DNA of 64,000 nt from Mesorhabditis belari (lineage: Eukaryota > Nematoda > Chromadorea > Rhabditida > Rhabditidae), in NCBI GenBank assembly GCA_958450365.1, contig CAUEEP010000932.1, positions 1,359,501 through 1,423,500 of the forward strand. Reading direction: 5' to 3'. A program made the translations under genes and the position numbers. The notes under the pieces are model-generated. The model searched no databases. It saw nothing but the letters and a program-made list of their open reading frames with translations, and was not told the DNA's origin. Below, piece by piece: positions 45,460-57,633 of this stretch. Every line of letters starts with the position of its first letter. The stretch's first letter is position 1.

Positions 45460-48168
45460 CTAATTCCATCCGCTGTTCGTGTGCCCGTACTGTTGTGGCT
45501 TCGGTTTCCCAAGGCCTTGCATATATCCATTATGCTGCTGGTAATGAGGAGGCGGAGTTTGCTGTGCTCCACCCTGTTTGCCCGCGTTTCGTTCAAAGTT
45601 TTTGCGCTCTTCATCTCCCGCGCCGCCGTACATTTGTCGAGCCTGATTGACGGTTGGTTGCATAATGTAGGGGAATGGTCCACTCGGTCCATATTGCTAA
45701 AAAAATGATAAATCTTAAAATATCATCCCTTCCTGACTAGATTCCAAGTAAAATAAACTACGAACCTGCTGTTGCATGAAGAGATTTTGCAAATTTTGCT
45801 GAGCATGAGGTGCCATGTAAGCAGCTGAAGGATTGGCAAAACCAGGTGGTGGACCGACAGCCGAATCACGTCCACTGTTGACTCCACCTTGAAATCTAAA
45901 GGTAGTTAAAGTTAAACAAACAAAAAGAATCAGCATACTTATTGAGATCCATCATCTGAGGGTTATCGTTGCGGTGCTGTTGTTGCGGCACTTGCTGTGA
46001 TTGGCCGGCAGATAAAGCTCTAAATATATCGTTCATCAACGGAAGTTAATACAATAACAAACCCTTGAGGAAGTAATTGGCTGAGATCAATTTGTCCACC
46101 ACTTATACCGAACGGATACTGCATCAACGCCGCTGCCGCAAAATTGGCATCATCATTTCGTAGCTAAAAATGAACATAAGAAATGCTTTCGAATTTTTCT
46201 TACCGCTGGACTGTACATATTGACATTTTGGAGATACGGATAGTTTGGATATTGCATTTGCGGTGCGGCATAAGGCATTTGATGAGTAGGCGGCGGGTTC
46301 TGCACATGGATTGGTTGAGTGGTTGGAGGCTTTGAAAGAGCCGCTCGTCCATCAGGTGGGGCATAGGAGACGCTGGAAGAGTCGTATGATAACGTCCTCG
46401 GCTGCTGTTGCTGTTGCATATGCTGAGCGTACGATGAGACCGGAACCGAACTTGGTGGAGATGACTTTAAATTCGAGAATTCACCATTTTGAGGTGGCAG
46501 AGTCTGAAGAAAAAAATTTGAAAAGAATTCTGTTACAGCGGTTACCTCTGTTTTTGGAGGAATCGTTTGACTAGACGATGGAACAATTGGAGATCGGGTG
46601 AAAAGAGGCGCTTCTGGCATCTGTACGGCGGGAATCGATTGATTTGCTGGCGATGACGGCAAAATCGACTCCACGGGCTCCGAGTTGAAACCAAATTGAT
46701 ATTCTTGAAGGCCAGAGAATGAAGTCGCCGCATCAGACATGAATTCGACTGGCTGAATTACAAAGTTGCTAAAACCCCCAAAAAATGCTTACATTTGCAA
46801 CTTCAGGTGGTCCAAAGCTTTCTACTGCTGGCACACCAATTCCGAGATCAGCTTTTAGCTTGCTCGCCCAATCAGTCGTCGTTGACGTTGGTTGATTGAT
46901 GTCCAGAGGTTCCTCCTCCAGCGAGATGCACGTATTCAAAGATGACTCAGCCTCGACCCTAAATTACTATTACAAATTAGATTTAATTGATACTTTTTAA
47001 GTGTTAAATCAACAAAAAAACTTACTCAACAGGTGGAGGAATTCTCGCCACCTCTTCGACGCTGACTGAAGGCTTGCTCTCTTCCACATGGGCAATCAAC
47101 CTCTGTTGCTGCTGTTGTCGATGCCTTTCCTTGTTGACTCCAGCCGCAGCCGCCGCAGCAAACGAAATTGGTCCGGTTGATGTAGAGCCATTGGTCACTG
47201 GAATAGATGGCACCGAAGTAGTCGATTCAGTGGCTGTCGCCGTGCTCTCTTCAGTGCGCTTGAACACCAGAGGACCGCTCTTCTAAAAATGAATAAAGCT
47301 TGCAATTAAATTCAGTAATCTTAGACCAGATAAATACTTACCCAGTCGTGATTCTCCTCATGTCCACCATTTTCCGTAGGCGTCACTTTGGCGTCCTTGT
47401 TTTCCCGCTGCTGACGTACTGCATTGTTCCCTCGACCACCACCGCGTCCATTCTCTCCCCGGGCTGCTCCCCGCGAATCAGGACCTCGAGTTGTCGTAGA
47501 AGATGCATTGCCGCCTCCTTGATACGACTTTCCTCGATTTCCATTTGCTCTGTCTGTCCACTCCCGCGTCTGTCCGCTACGACCGCGCGTAGACGACTGA
47601 CCACGCACTGGCTTCACGTTCTCATCTGAAATAAACAATTTGTACTTGTCCTATTTCGATTTAGAATCAGAATTTATAATAGCAAATTCAGTAAAATTAA
47701 ATCAATTGTAGGTATCATTTGGTGGTTACTGAACTTGTAATACATAACTTCTTTAGGTGTCAGGCAATTAATTAGCGTAGGTTAATCATCTTCTTGTACA
47801 ATAACACCCAAAGTAACCCAAGGCAAAAAATTCTTTACCTTCTTTTTTCTTGTCTTTTTTGTTCTTCTGTTCGGTCCAATTGAGATCAGGGTTTTCAAGG
47901 ATTTGAAGCACCGCAGCATCGGCATCATTATCGTTGTCGAAAAGTGCAATCTCCGCCTGAGCCTTCGTACACAAAGTCGTTTCAATCACCTAAATCACAA
48001 AATACAATCAAATCGAGCAAAGAATAGCTAAACCTTTTTGATGAGTCTCTTCATCACTTCTTGATCCTCATCCATAGCACCGCCATCGGTCAATGTGAGT
48101 TTCGCCAATCGAATCTGATCAGATGTTGGAACAGAACGTTGCTTTCGATCAACTTCTTTAACGCCCAT
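45460..48168 (-). CDS. pqn-59: UBAP2L / Lingerer / PQN-59 family RNA-granule protein, 11 exons, 682 aa
   Basis: Cytoplasmic stress-granule and translation-linked protein. Exons from 5': 48034-48168, 47839-47989, 47342-47625, 47026-47282, 46793-46958, 46546-46752, 46204-46503, 46063-46163, 45939-46019, 45766-45895, 45460-45696; all phases agree. The N-terminus has SDQIRLAKLTL and a UBA-like helix set (residues ~15-90: KAQAEIALFDNDNDADAAV, LQILENPDLNW). Then come an RGG-rich segment (residues ~95-190), an Ala/Gln tract, the family motif FSGLQEYQFGFNSEP (compare SGLNLQFGALQFG in UBAP2L), a long Pro/Gln/Asn/Tyr prion-like region, and a C-terminus ending YGHTNSGWN, close to the YNSYSWGAN end of human UBAP2L. 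It is first in the proposed operon. A TTTTAG acceptor sits 5 nt before the ATG. Confidence 0.93.
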
Positions 48169-48173
48169 AACTG

Positions 48174-48182
48174 CTAAAAAGA
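48174..48182 (-). promoter_or_regulatory. Predicted splice-leader acceptor of the UBAP2L/PQN-59 gene
   Basis: Minus-strand CTTTTTAG ends 5 nt upstream of the ATG. As the first gene of a putative operon it would be expected to receive SL1. Positional inference only. Confidence 0.45.
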
Positions 48183-48784
48183 AAAAAATAAAATCTAGCT
48201 GAAAAAGTAAAAAACCAAAAAAAAAGGTCTCCATTAAAAATCAAAGTTCAGGACTACTAAAATCAGGTTAGCGCTAAGTCTGCTTAATTTTTGAATTTAA
48301 TATCTTTCTTTTGCATAAAAGGTTGCAAAACATTCAGCAGAGTCAAGTAGACTAAACGCTAAACAAATATCGAGGTGCCAAGTGAGAATTGAGAACTTTG
48401 AAAAAAATCGTGGCAAATTTCATAAGTTAAAACAAATTGTAAATTTAAAACTGAAAAAAGTATCGAAATTTTCAAATGCTCTCAAAAAAATCGATGAAAA
48501 ATGGAGGGTTCTCGAAAAAAAAGGAAACGTTCCCATCAGTAATGGGTAAATTTTTCTTTCGTAAGCACACAATGGGGCAGATTTGAGAAAATAACAAGTT
48601 ATTGATTCGACGGAGAGGAAATGGTCCCGCCAGGAGCGAAAAGGATTACTATAGGCACGCCCCGTACTCTATCCGTTCGAACGGCCGTTCTTTTAGCTTT
48701 ACGAAAGGTTTATATTGGAAAGGAAAAGACTGAAAACGTCATGGAATTGCTTTTTGAATGAGATTTAGCAAAGCGTGCAAAAGG

Positions 48785-49262
48785 GGAGTGGGACAAATGC
48801 GACCTTTTTTTTGCGCACCCGGACATTTGCGCACCTTTTTTTCCGCACCTTGCCCATTAGTGCACCTTTTTTCGCGTTTTAAAAAAGCTCCAAAAAGTTA
48901 ATATTAACCAATTTCTATTCTAAAAGTTGTTTTTCTAGGTAATTTGAGGGTGTCGAATTCAAATTTTGACATATGGAAGCGAACGGACGGAGTTATACAA
49001 AGAGAAAAATCAACAATTTTCTGTAATTTGATCTAGCCGTTTTGTCTTTCAAATTGGTTCCACACGCTCTGATATGCCAAAATTTCGATTCTACGCCCTA
49101 AAATTACCTAGAAAAATAACTTTTGGAATAGAAATTGGTTAATATTAGCTTTTTAGCTTTTTAGAGCTTTTTTAAGGCGCGAAAAAAGGTGCGCTAATGG
49201 GCAAGGTCGGCAAATGTCCGGGTTTGCGCAAAAAAAGGTCGCATTTGTCCCACTCCCTGCAA
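48785..49262. mobile_element. Foldback element upstream of the UBAP2L operon
   Basis: GGGAGTGGGACAAATGCGAC at the left is inverted as GTCGCATTTGTCCCACTCCC at the right. The arms remain complementary through CCGGACATTTG, CCTTGCCCATTAG and AATTTCTATTC. No coding region. Lies 0.6-1.1 kb upstream of the predicted first operon gene. Confidence 0.9.
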
Positions 49263-49559
49263 AAGTTGAAAACTTGAAAAAAAATTGAAAAGCTTTGCTC
49301 GAGCGCTTGAAGAAAAATGAATTTTCGCGTTTATTGGCTCTACTTTTATTTCCGCTATTTCAAAATTTCATTTATTAACTGAATATCTTTTTTTCAGTGG
49401 GACTGAAAATTTTTTCAATATAAAAGTCTTTGCTCGTTTGTTCTCCATTTGATAAACTTGCCTGAATATCTTTTATCAGCGAAGCTCAAAAATTTTTTTG
49501 AGTATAAAGTCGTTGGTAAACTTTCTTGAATACAGCGTTGGAGTTAGGCCAACTTCCGC

Positions 49560-50434
49560 CATTTTATTTGCGCAACTTGCCATAACTTTCTTCTAAGTGA
49601 TCAAATCTTTATGATTTTGGTGTTATTTTGTTGCACTTATTGAGATCTACAAAATGACACTAAAATCATAAAGATTGACCCACTTAGAAGAAAGTTATGG
49701 CGAGTTGCGCAAAAGATCCAGTTGCGCAAATAAAATGGTGGAAATTAGCCCAGGGTGTCTCAAAATTATCCGGACAACTTTTTGGATAAGTAGTTGTCGT
49801 ACGCTTAATTTATTTCAAAGTGTCAAATCTTATATAGAGAATTGTAGAGCTTAATCTTGGCTAAATTTATTTACTAAAAACTTCCCAATAGGATTTATGC
49901 AACTCATTTAACAAGTCCTTGAATGAGCACTAGGCTGTTACAGGGTTGAGCGAAATTACCCGAAGAACTTTTTGGAAAAGTATCCGGCGCGCTGCCATTT
50001 TTGAAGGGTTAAAAGGCAAAAACTGCGAAAAGCGTTAAGTTGCATCATTTTTGCTTTATAGCCCAAATTTGACGTGTCACCAAGATCTAATTAGTGGAAA
50101 TTCGGAAGCTACGCATACGATTCCCTTATATGAAAACATTTTTGAAGCTCTGCGGCCTTTCCTAAAGCCTTTTCCAGCGAAAAAAAGGTCGCATTTGTCC
50201 CACCCCCATTTTATGTAGAAAATCTTCAAAAATGGCAGCGCACCGAATTAGTGCTCATTCAAGGACTTGTTAAATGAGTTGCATAAATCCGATTGGGAAG
50301 TTTTTAGTAGATAAACTTACCAAGATTAAGCTCTACAATTCTCTATATAACACTTGACACTTTAAAATAAATTAAACGTCCGACAACTACTTTTCCAAAA
50401 AGTTATCAGGATAATTTTGCTCAACCCTGTATCT
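49560..50434. mobile_element. Compound foldback: A-type hairpin plus a B-type element split by another palindrome
   Basis: An A-type hairpin (49565-49735) is followed by the left half of the B type (from CAGGGTGTCTCAAAATTATC, 49751). The matching right half appears only at 50310-50434 (ATTTTGCTCAACCCTGTA). Between them is a further palindrome with arms TTTATGCAACTCATTTAACA and AAAAATGGCAGCGC. Confidence 0.8.
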
Positions 50435-50557
50435 TTTAACAGAGAGGCTGATTTTTTTGAGTATAAAGTTTATCATGTGGTTTCTCTTCGTTCCATGGGC
50501 TTTTATTGGGTCTTTTAACTTGTTGAACTCTCTTTGACTTTAAAAATTTACCAATAT

Positions 50558-50567
50558 CCAACTTTAG
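50558..50567 (+). promoter_or_regulatory. Splice-leader acceptor abutting the TAF4 ATG
   Basis: The sequence CCAACTTTAG is followed immediately by ATG, which would give a zero-length 5' leader beyond the splice leader. Very short leaders are known in nematodes; the call itself is inference. Confidence 0.45.
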
Positions 50568-53415
50568 ATGAGCGACCCACCCGCCTCGGGTCCACCTCGC
50601 TTTCGCGTCGTTCCAGCAGGAAGGGGACTCGGCGAGATGCGCCCCCCGACGTCCATGCCGTCGGCCATCCAACACGCCATGGCCTCGACAACTCCGCAAA
50701 ATATCGACTATGCGTCCATTCAACCACCGCCACTCAGGGAACCACATCCACAACATCAACCACCAATGCATGTAAGGCTTTTTGAGGCGCTACAAGGTTG
50801 ATACCCTTGGAATTGTGTTAATTGCTCTTGTAAATACAATATTTGCGCATAGATAGTAAGATCTCCGAAGCGCTGTATGATTAAAAACCTTGGCAATACT
50901 TGTTCGTGGCTTTTCAAAGCTTTAAAATGAACCAAAACAACATGAAGCTGAAGCTAATAATGGAGCTAAAGTGAGCTAGCACGTTAAAGTGCTTGTTGCT
51001 TAAAGCTTTCAAAGTCAAGGCTGACTTGTAGGCTCGGTGAATCATCTAAATGCTTGAAGCTATAGTTAAGCTACCTAGATCTGTGTTTTTCACTAAATTT
51101 TTTGACCAATTGTTCATTTTAGGGCGTGAGTTCGCCGATGATCAGGCAGGACAATGGCGCTGGACCTCAGCAAATGCAAATCGGATCTCAGCCAAACATG
51201 CACCAGCCGCCTCAACAATTTCATCAACAAGCACGACCAATTGGTGCACCCCAACAACCACAGCATCAAGGACAACCGATGGGTGTTCCTCAACAATCAC
51301 CACAGCATCAAGGACAACCGATGGGGGTTCCTCAACAACCACCACATCAGCAAGGACAACCGATGGGCGCACCTCAACAACCACCACAGCAACATGGTAT
51401 TTGATATTTCTATTGGCCCTTTAAAATTACTCTAGTTGACCCAGTGACGAAGAGTGTCAAGTTGTTTCAAACACTTTTGCGCAACAAGCCCGATAACGTG
51501 CGGCCGAGATTGATTGGCTATGTAACAGTAAGTGGTGCAAAATTTATGCATTAAACACAACTTTTGTTTATCAACATCTTTTAGGATGTGATCCATGGCA
51601 CGATCGAACCCGAGGAATTCACTAATCGCTTGGAAGAAGTGCTCGGCTCAAAGGCTCAATCGCATTTATTGGCATTTCTTCACGAGACGCTGCCCGTTTT
51701 ACGAAAAGCTATCGAAAACAAAGAGGTGAATACAAATTGAGAGAAACCATCAAAAATTTTGTGGATTAGAGTGCGATTAGTCCTACTTCATTAAAAATTT
51801 AGTTGTGTAATAAGTCCATTTTGCTCCTTAGCTTATAGTTTGCAAATTTAGCAATCCAAATTTCTTTAGATCATTTATCAAGTTGAACAAAACGGCGATC
51901 AAGCGGTGATCGATTTCGCGAAGAATTTTACGATACAACAAATGATGGGAACCCCGGCAACATCACAACAACAACCACAAAATCGCTTACCGATGGGAAA
52001 TCAGCAACAAATGCAGCAAAATCAGGTTAGGAATACCGGGTTTTTAATGATATTAATTTTTTTTAGACTCCTGTATCGATTCGCTCAGGAGCAAGTGGGC
52101 CTTTGATGGGTTTGGTAGGTATTTTAGCCATAAAATTAACTCAAACAAATCTAGTTCAAAATTTACTTTTGCATTTTCAGAAAAACGAAATTATGGAGAT
52201 GGATGATTTGCCAAATGTAAGCGAGCTGCGAAGAGAAATTCAACAAGTCACACATAAGGTAACTTTTAGCGAATTTGCCCCAAAAATGATTCTCTTTAGG
52301 AAGAGCCAAATGTACAGCAAATAGTACAAGCACCGCCAAGCGAAGAGGTTTGTTTTGGCAGCGGTTCATTTACCCAACTCAACTCCAGGAAACCGTTCGC
52401 CAGTACAAGGAGAGTCCATTTGCGAATACACTCATCCAGCCGGCACAAATTATGACGAAAATCACACAGAGGATGAATATGGTGCGTTTTGGGGGCTTTC
52501 ATTACTTTGATATTGTACTTTATTTAGGCTTGCTACGTTGATGAAGAATTGGTGACGCTGATTTCGGATGCAACCGAGTACCGAATACGAGAGCTCATTG
52601 GCGAACTTGGTGTGATGGCTCAGCATCGTCTAGATCCTAATCCAAAGTAAGTATTTTACTCGTTAATCATGTACACATCAATTTTAGAGCTAATCCCGAC
52701 TATTTTGTGCTCGACGATGCGAAATCGCAAATTAAATGGCTGGAGGCTATGGATAGGTTAAAAAACCTTTTTGAGAGAAATAATAATCACTTTTAGACAA
52801 CTTGAAGAACAGCGCTTGAACCGCGAGAAAGAGGAAGCGCTTCGGATGGGCAAAGGGAAAGGTATTGAGCATTATTTTGGTCCCCAAACACTTTTGAATT
52901 AAGGTAGTTCAACGAAGGACTCGATTGAACGTGCAAAGGAGATGCAACGAGCCGACGCTGAGGCGAAACGAACTCGCGAGGCCAACGCGGCAGCCATTGC
53001 GGCTTTAAGCGGATCAAAAGCAAAGACTAACCGGTAAACTTCTAGGGTGATACGATATCAAGTAGTTCCTATTCTGCATAAGCTTAAATTTGCATCGTTT
53101 GTTCAACTTTATAACTAGAGCTTGAATCAATAGCCTTTAAAATAGCCTTTAAAATAGCCTTAAAATATGGTTTTGTAACAATCTAAATATTGTTGTTTTA
53201 GATGGGACGCGGCCGGCGCCGGCGCAGCAGCACATCAAACGCTTCGCTCGCGTGCCATTCGTGTTAACATGCGAGATTTTCATACCGTTTATGCGGCCAA
53301 CCCTAGGTGAGCTCACCTGTCATAATGACAGTCTATTGAGATTTCTAGAAATCGCCGCTCCACGTTACTGCACAAATTGGCCCTAGCCACACCGCCTACT
53401 GATCTTACCCTCTAA
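50568..53415 (+). CDS. taf-4: TFIID subunit TAF4 (TAFH + histone-fold), 15 exons, about 562 aa
   Basis: Core TFIID subunit; pairs with TAF12 through its histone fold. Exons: 50568-50771, 51123-51396, 51436-51527, 51585-51725, 51870-52025, 52067-52114, 52181-52258, 52300-52347, 52389-52481, 52528-52646, 52688-52756, 52797-52861, 52904-53033, 53202-53306, 53349-53415 (TAA); all in phase. Order: Pro/Gln-rich N-terminus with QGQPMG-type repeats (residues ~90-155); TAFH/NHR1 domain (KSVKLFQTLLRNKPDNV, NRLEEVLGSKAQSHLLAFL); Q-rich linker; histone fold (DEELVTLISDATEYRIRELI, VMAQHRLDP); charged helix QIKWLEAMDRQLEEQRLNRE; and C-terminal RVNMRDFHTVY, matching RVNLRDL in human TAF4. An AG acceptor abuts the ATG directly. 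Convergent with the Ulp1-like gene. Confidence 0.95.
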
Positions 53416-53700
53416 ACACAATTTTGGATATGCTATGAACTACGGGTCTGTTCTGCCTCATGTAAATCTTGTTCTCATTGTTTTCTCGTTAAATCGTATG
53501 ATTATTTTATAACTTTATCAACAAACAACCCTCCGAAAAAGCGAGCATAGCCGCAATACACACAATAATAGACTCCCAATGAAAACCATAAATCACAATA
53601 AAACAGTGCATGTGTAAAGAGGAATATAGTTTTAAAAAAAAGAGCAGTGGTGCAAAGGGTAAACTCAAACAAATCAAAACAGCAGATAAAGAGATCAATG

Positions 53701-56700
53701 TTAATACATATTTCTCATCGGGAAATCTTGCTGGACGTGTTGTGAAGAGGTGAACACGTTCGGAGGAAGCATTTCTCTTGTGAGCGACCACATTTCAACA
53801 ACAGCACCGAGGTTCCGAGTTCTTAATTTACACTTTTTAAGAAGGTTTCTGGAAGAACTTCGTTTTTAAGTACAAACTCCCAAAGCACTAACCAGCATTG
53901 ATGATGAGGGTGATGAAAGCGGCGAATTGTTGTTGTTATTGTTCTTGTGGGTGATTTGCGTGGCCACCACGGAGCCCATTTCCAGACGAACGTCCTTGGA
54001 CTTAGTTGTGCAATTGATTGGCTTTTTGATCTCGACCGGGATGAAGGAAGGAACGATTATGGCAGCAGGCTCCGACTCCCATTGCACATCGAATTTTACG
54101 CTCTGAAGGTAGAAAATTATTAGACATGACATTCTTTGCAACTTAAACGTTAGCCCGGTTTAAATTATCAGTTAAGGACTACGCAAGACTTTAAGTGGGT
54201 CTACCTTCTGACGTTGAGCTTCTCTTTAGCGACAATTTTACCGGCAACATTTATTCCATGACTAAATCCCCCACCTTGTTGGAACTTCCAAAGCTGCTGA
54301 CATCGGCCTCAAAGCTCGAGTGTTGCTCATCGGCTCCGTATCCCAGATGGGGTCGAAACGTGACTTGATGAAGCTTGTTTGCGGATGGCTTTTGTTGTTG
54401 GCTCTTTTCGACGCCATGAAGAGAATGATTCGAGTCGGTGTGAAATGAGGAGCCCTCGTGGCGCGTGGAGGAGCGGCAAGCGTGAAGATTCGGCACGGGC
54501 ATCGAAGGAAGAGAGTCAAATGAGGCGGGCACCTAAACGAATTAATTCGTATGGAGTTTAACAGTTGATATTTCTAGTTAAAGCTGATCCAAATACTGAA
54601 TTGCAAGAAAACCCACATTGCATTCAATGGGCTCCGAGCTGAAGACATCGTTTGTCGAACGGGTGATTGAACGCGTCGTTTCAATGGCTGACAGTCGAGA
54701 ATTGGTTGGGCATTCTCCGGCACTTCCACTTCTCTTTTTTTCCTCATCACTTTGTCGTTCACTCCACGTGCGCATGTAAGACCATCGATTAAGCGGTTGC
54801 AAGAGCTCGGGTTGCGACGATGAAGAATGGACGGCCAATCTTGGGAGTAGAGGGACTGGTTTCCTAAAAGACAAACTTTTATAAAATCATAGTCAAAAAC
54901 GTACTTTAAAAACGAATCAGGCACCCTCGGAGTCTCAATCCCGCTGCTTTCAGCCTAAAGTCGAGCAAATTTAAAAGCAAATTGAACAAATATACCATTG
55001 CTCGATGGTGGGTGGTGCTCTTTGCGTCTTTGCTCTTGTCATTTTTTGAAGCGTTTGATTGTAGATGACTAAAGGCAAGATAAACTTCCAGAAACTATCA
55101 ATCTACCCACTAATCACAACAACTTTGTCGCATTTCCCGAACTCCGTTTGTTAAATCACCAGACTTTGAAGGAACAGCGTCGATCTAAAAAACTGCAATT
55201 AGTTATAACGTTCGAATGGCGCATTTTGTTCATTCGTAGCCTCCCGGCTGGCTTTTTGTATAACGAATCACTTTGTTTACCATCAAACAAGCCTATTCGT
55301 GTTTAAAACCCGCCAAACAATACCACAGGATTTTCTTTGTGAGCCGCAGGAGGCTCCTCTTTGCAGGCCGGTTGAGCCGTTGGTTCTTCAGATTGAGCGA
55401 CAAGCGATTCGGTGGCTTTCTAAAATGGGAAACTTGCTTATTAGGCTGATTTTGCTATCTCACCTCATCGGCGACCGCTTTGTCGACTTTCTCCTTGTAG
55501 AATTCCTCGGTGAACACAACAATGCCGTTTCTAACATAATTCCGGAGGCGATAGCTGGAAAATGAAACATTTAGACTTAGGGGATGCTATTTGAAAAGCT
55601 CAGCCCGGTTAAATCCTTATCCAATATACCAAAACCCAACCTACGACACGGGAACTTCATAAATTCGTGCCACGGGTGCGATCCATCGCGATTCGCCCAA
55701 ATGTACAAGTCATAGAGTGAGCGAACATCGTATTTTGAGCTAAACAAATGAGCAATGAGCAGAAAAAATCGTACTTACTCCATGGGAGGTCTTTCTCTCA
55801 ACAAATCCATCACAACGCCGATTGCTCGATATCCACAACTCCATCCATCTGTCTGAAAATTTTAAATTTTATTTACCTTAACAGCTTGAATCCTTGGTTA
55901 AAACCGAGTGACTGCCAAAATCAACCTGAGGGTCAATGTCGTGCACATATTCAACAGGGACCGCGCCTGGCTGAGCAACACGGAAAACGATATGTCCGAA
56001 GATGTCCAAAATTTGTCGAATCATCGATGGGCTCATCTAAAAGGAAATAGCTGTAAATCATACTCAAAAAAATACCATATCTTTCAAATCCCGATTTTTA
56101 ACATTTTTCGCATGCAGTAATGGGTCGTAAATTCGTAGAGTGGGCACCTTATTCACGTAAAAGAGATGAGCCTAAAAGGAGTTGAGCCTGAGCGTGAGAA
56201 GAAAAAGGCATTCTTACCGTAATGTAGTGCTCCTGTTCCTGGTCGAAGAAAATTTGGATGACTTCTTGACGCGGCTGAATTTGCGATCGAAGCGAGGCCG
56301 GGTCGCACTAAAGTGCTCTGAAGTTGCTGAATAGCTTTTAATTAGTAATAAACTGTAGTAAACGACTTTGTGACAATCAATTTGCTTCAAAATTTTCACA
56401 AATTGAAAAGTCATTCAATTAACGTATACTTCAATATCCCCAAACAGTGCTGCCACTTACCAAAATCGATTGAATCGCAAAAAAGCCGTTAATACGGTCC
56501 GGGGCGGCGAGTTGCACACGATCGCAGAACACGTTGAGCATATCGTCGCTAAGGCGCACCCCAAATGGACCCTGAAGATATTAGGGTGGTAGGAATAAAA
56601 CTAGTGCTCACATATCTTTCCATTTCCATAAAATTTCCAAAAATAAAAAAATGGTAAGCCTCAGCCAATAAGTGTTGTATACTATTAGAAAGCCCTAAAT

Positions 56701-57621
56701 CTCCTCTAGAAAATAGTGCAAAAAAAATGTTGAATTGGATTAATTATTGGGGACTTGGGTGTTAAAGCGACGGTAACCGCAGGTCGAGTCTCAACCTAGG
56801 TACCTGCGCCTGCTGGCAACTAACACTTCCACGGATCTTTTCACTTGAAATTTTTCCAGTATATTAAAGATATACACTACTTAATATTTATATCAAAACT
56901 CAAAAGACCAGCTTAGATTCTATCGAGATATGAGAATCCAAAGTCAAAAGTAGCCGTTTTTAGCCCAATCATTCCAAAAAACAAAGATTTAGCTCTAGAA
57001 AACGAACAAAACGAGTTCTTCTCTTTTATTTTATTTTCAAATAACTTTAATTGGCAGTATTTTCTAACAGAAAATCCGGGCATGGCTATTACTAGAAACA
57101 CATTTTCCAGAAAATGTGTCATTTTTGAGCTTTCAACTTAAAAGTCACTCAAATCCCAAATAATCAATTCAAAAATCTTTTTCCACTATTTTGTAGAGGA
57201 GATTCAAGGCTTTCTAATAGTATACAACACTTATTCACTGCGGCTTGCAATCTTTTTATTTTTGAAAAGATCTGTGAGCACTAGTTTCATTCCTACCACC
57301 CTAATAAAAGCTTAGTCAACACATATTGAAAGTTTGGCTCAAAGGTAGTTGGGAAGCTTTCTCACAAAGCTTTCAGCTTGTCAGTTTAGACTAATTCCCA
57401 GCTCGTTTTTCACCAAATTATCAAGTTTGACAAAATCTTTGTCCAGTAAAAGCTCTACCTCCGCATTTGGTGCGATTTCCGAAGAGTTGACTCGTCGATT
57501 CTCGAAAGGGCCATCGTCTTTTTCATCTTTTTCACTAAAAGAAACAAAATTTTACTGATTTAACACAAAAACCTTACGCTTGAAGTAGTTCATTTCCCGG
57601 TAGACTCGACGAATCGCCCAT
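53701..57621 (-). CDS. Ulp1/SENP-like (C48) cysteine protease with long low-complexity tail, about 16 exons
   Basis: The N-terminal two-fifths is a Ulp1-type fold assembled from in-phase exons 57578-57621, 57414-57534, 56461-56571, 56218-56307, 56076-56171, 55926-56036, 55779-55852, 55641-55739, 55464-55554 and 55324-55419. Readable landmarks are GVRLSDDMLNVFCDRV (domain start), catalytic-His candidate in EQEHYIT, Asp in LRIYDPLL, and the oxyanion Gln plus catalytic Cys in DPQTDGWSCGYRAI. A segment KYDVRSLYDLYIWANRDGSHP follows. The rest (exons within about 53701-55190) is Ser/Asn/Gln-rich with no recognised domain and ends in PMRNMY*. Exon edges there are approximate. Substrates could be SUMO or another Ubl. 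Many nematode C48 relatives are transposon-borne, so a domesticated origin is possible. The second intron holds a complete foldback transposon (56576-57306). A CAG acceptor lies 3 nt before the ATG. Confidence 0.7.
56576..57306. mobile_element. TA-flanked foldback transposon in an intron of the Ulp1-like gene
   Basis: Termini TTAGGGTGGTAGGAAT and ATTCCTACCACCCTAA, each flanked by TA. Inner arms include AATAAGTGTTGTATACTATT and its inverse at 57210-57235, and AATCTCCTCTA / TAGAGGAGATT. Total about 730 bp, consistent with a non-autonomous Tc1/mariner-type MITE. Confidence 0.9.
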
Positions 57622-57624
57622 GAT

Positions 57625-57633
57625 CTGAAAAAA
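57625..57633 (-). promoter_or_regulatory. Predicted splice-leader acceptor of the Ulp1-like gene
   Basis: Minus-strand T-tract ending in CAG stops 3 nt before the ATG at 57621, matching the pattern at SNAPC1, GTPBP3 and TAF4. Confidence 0.45.
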
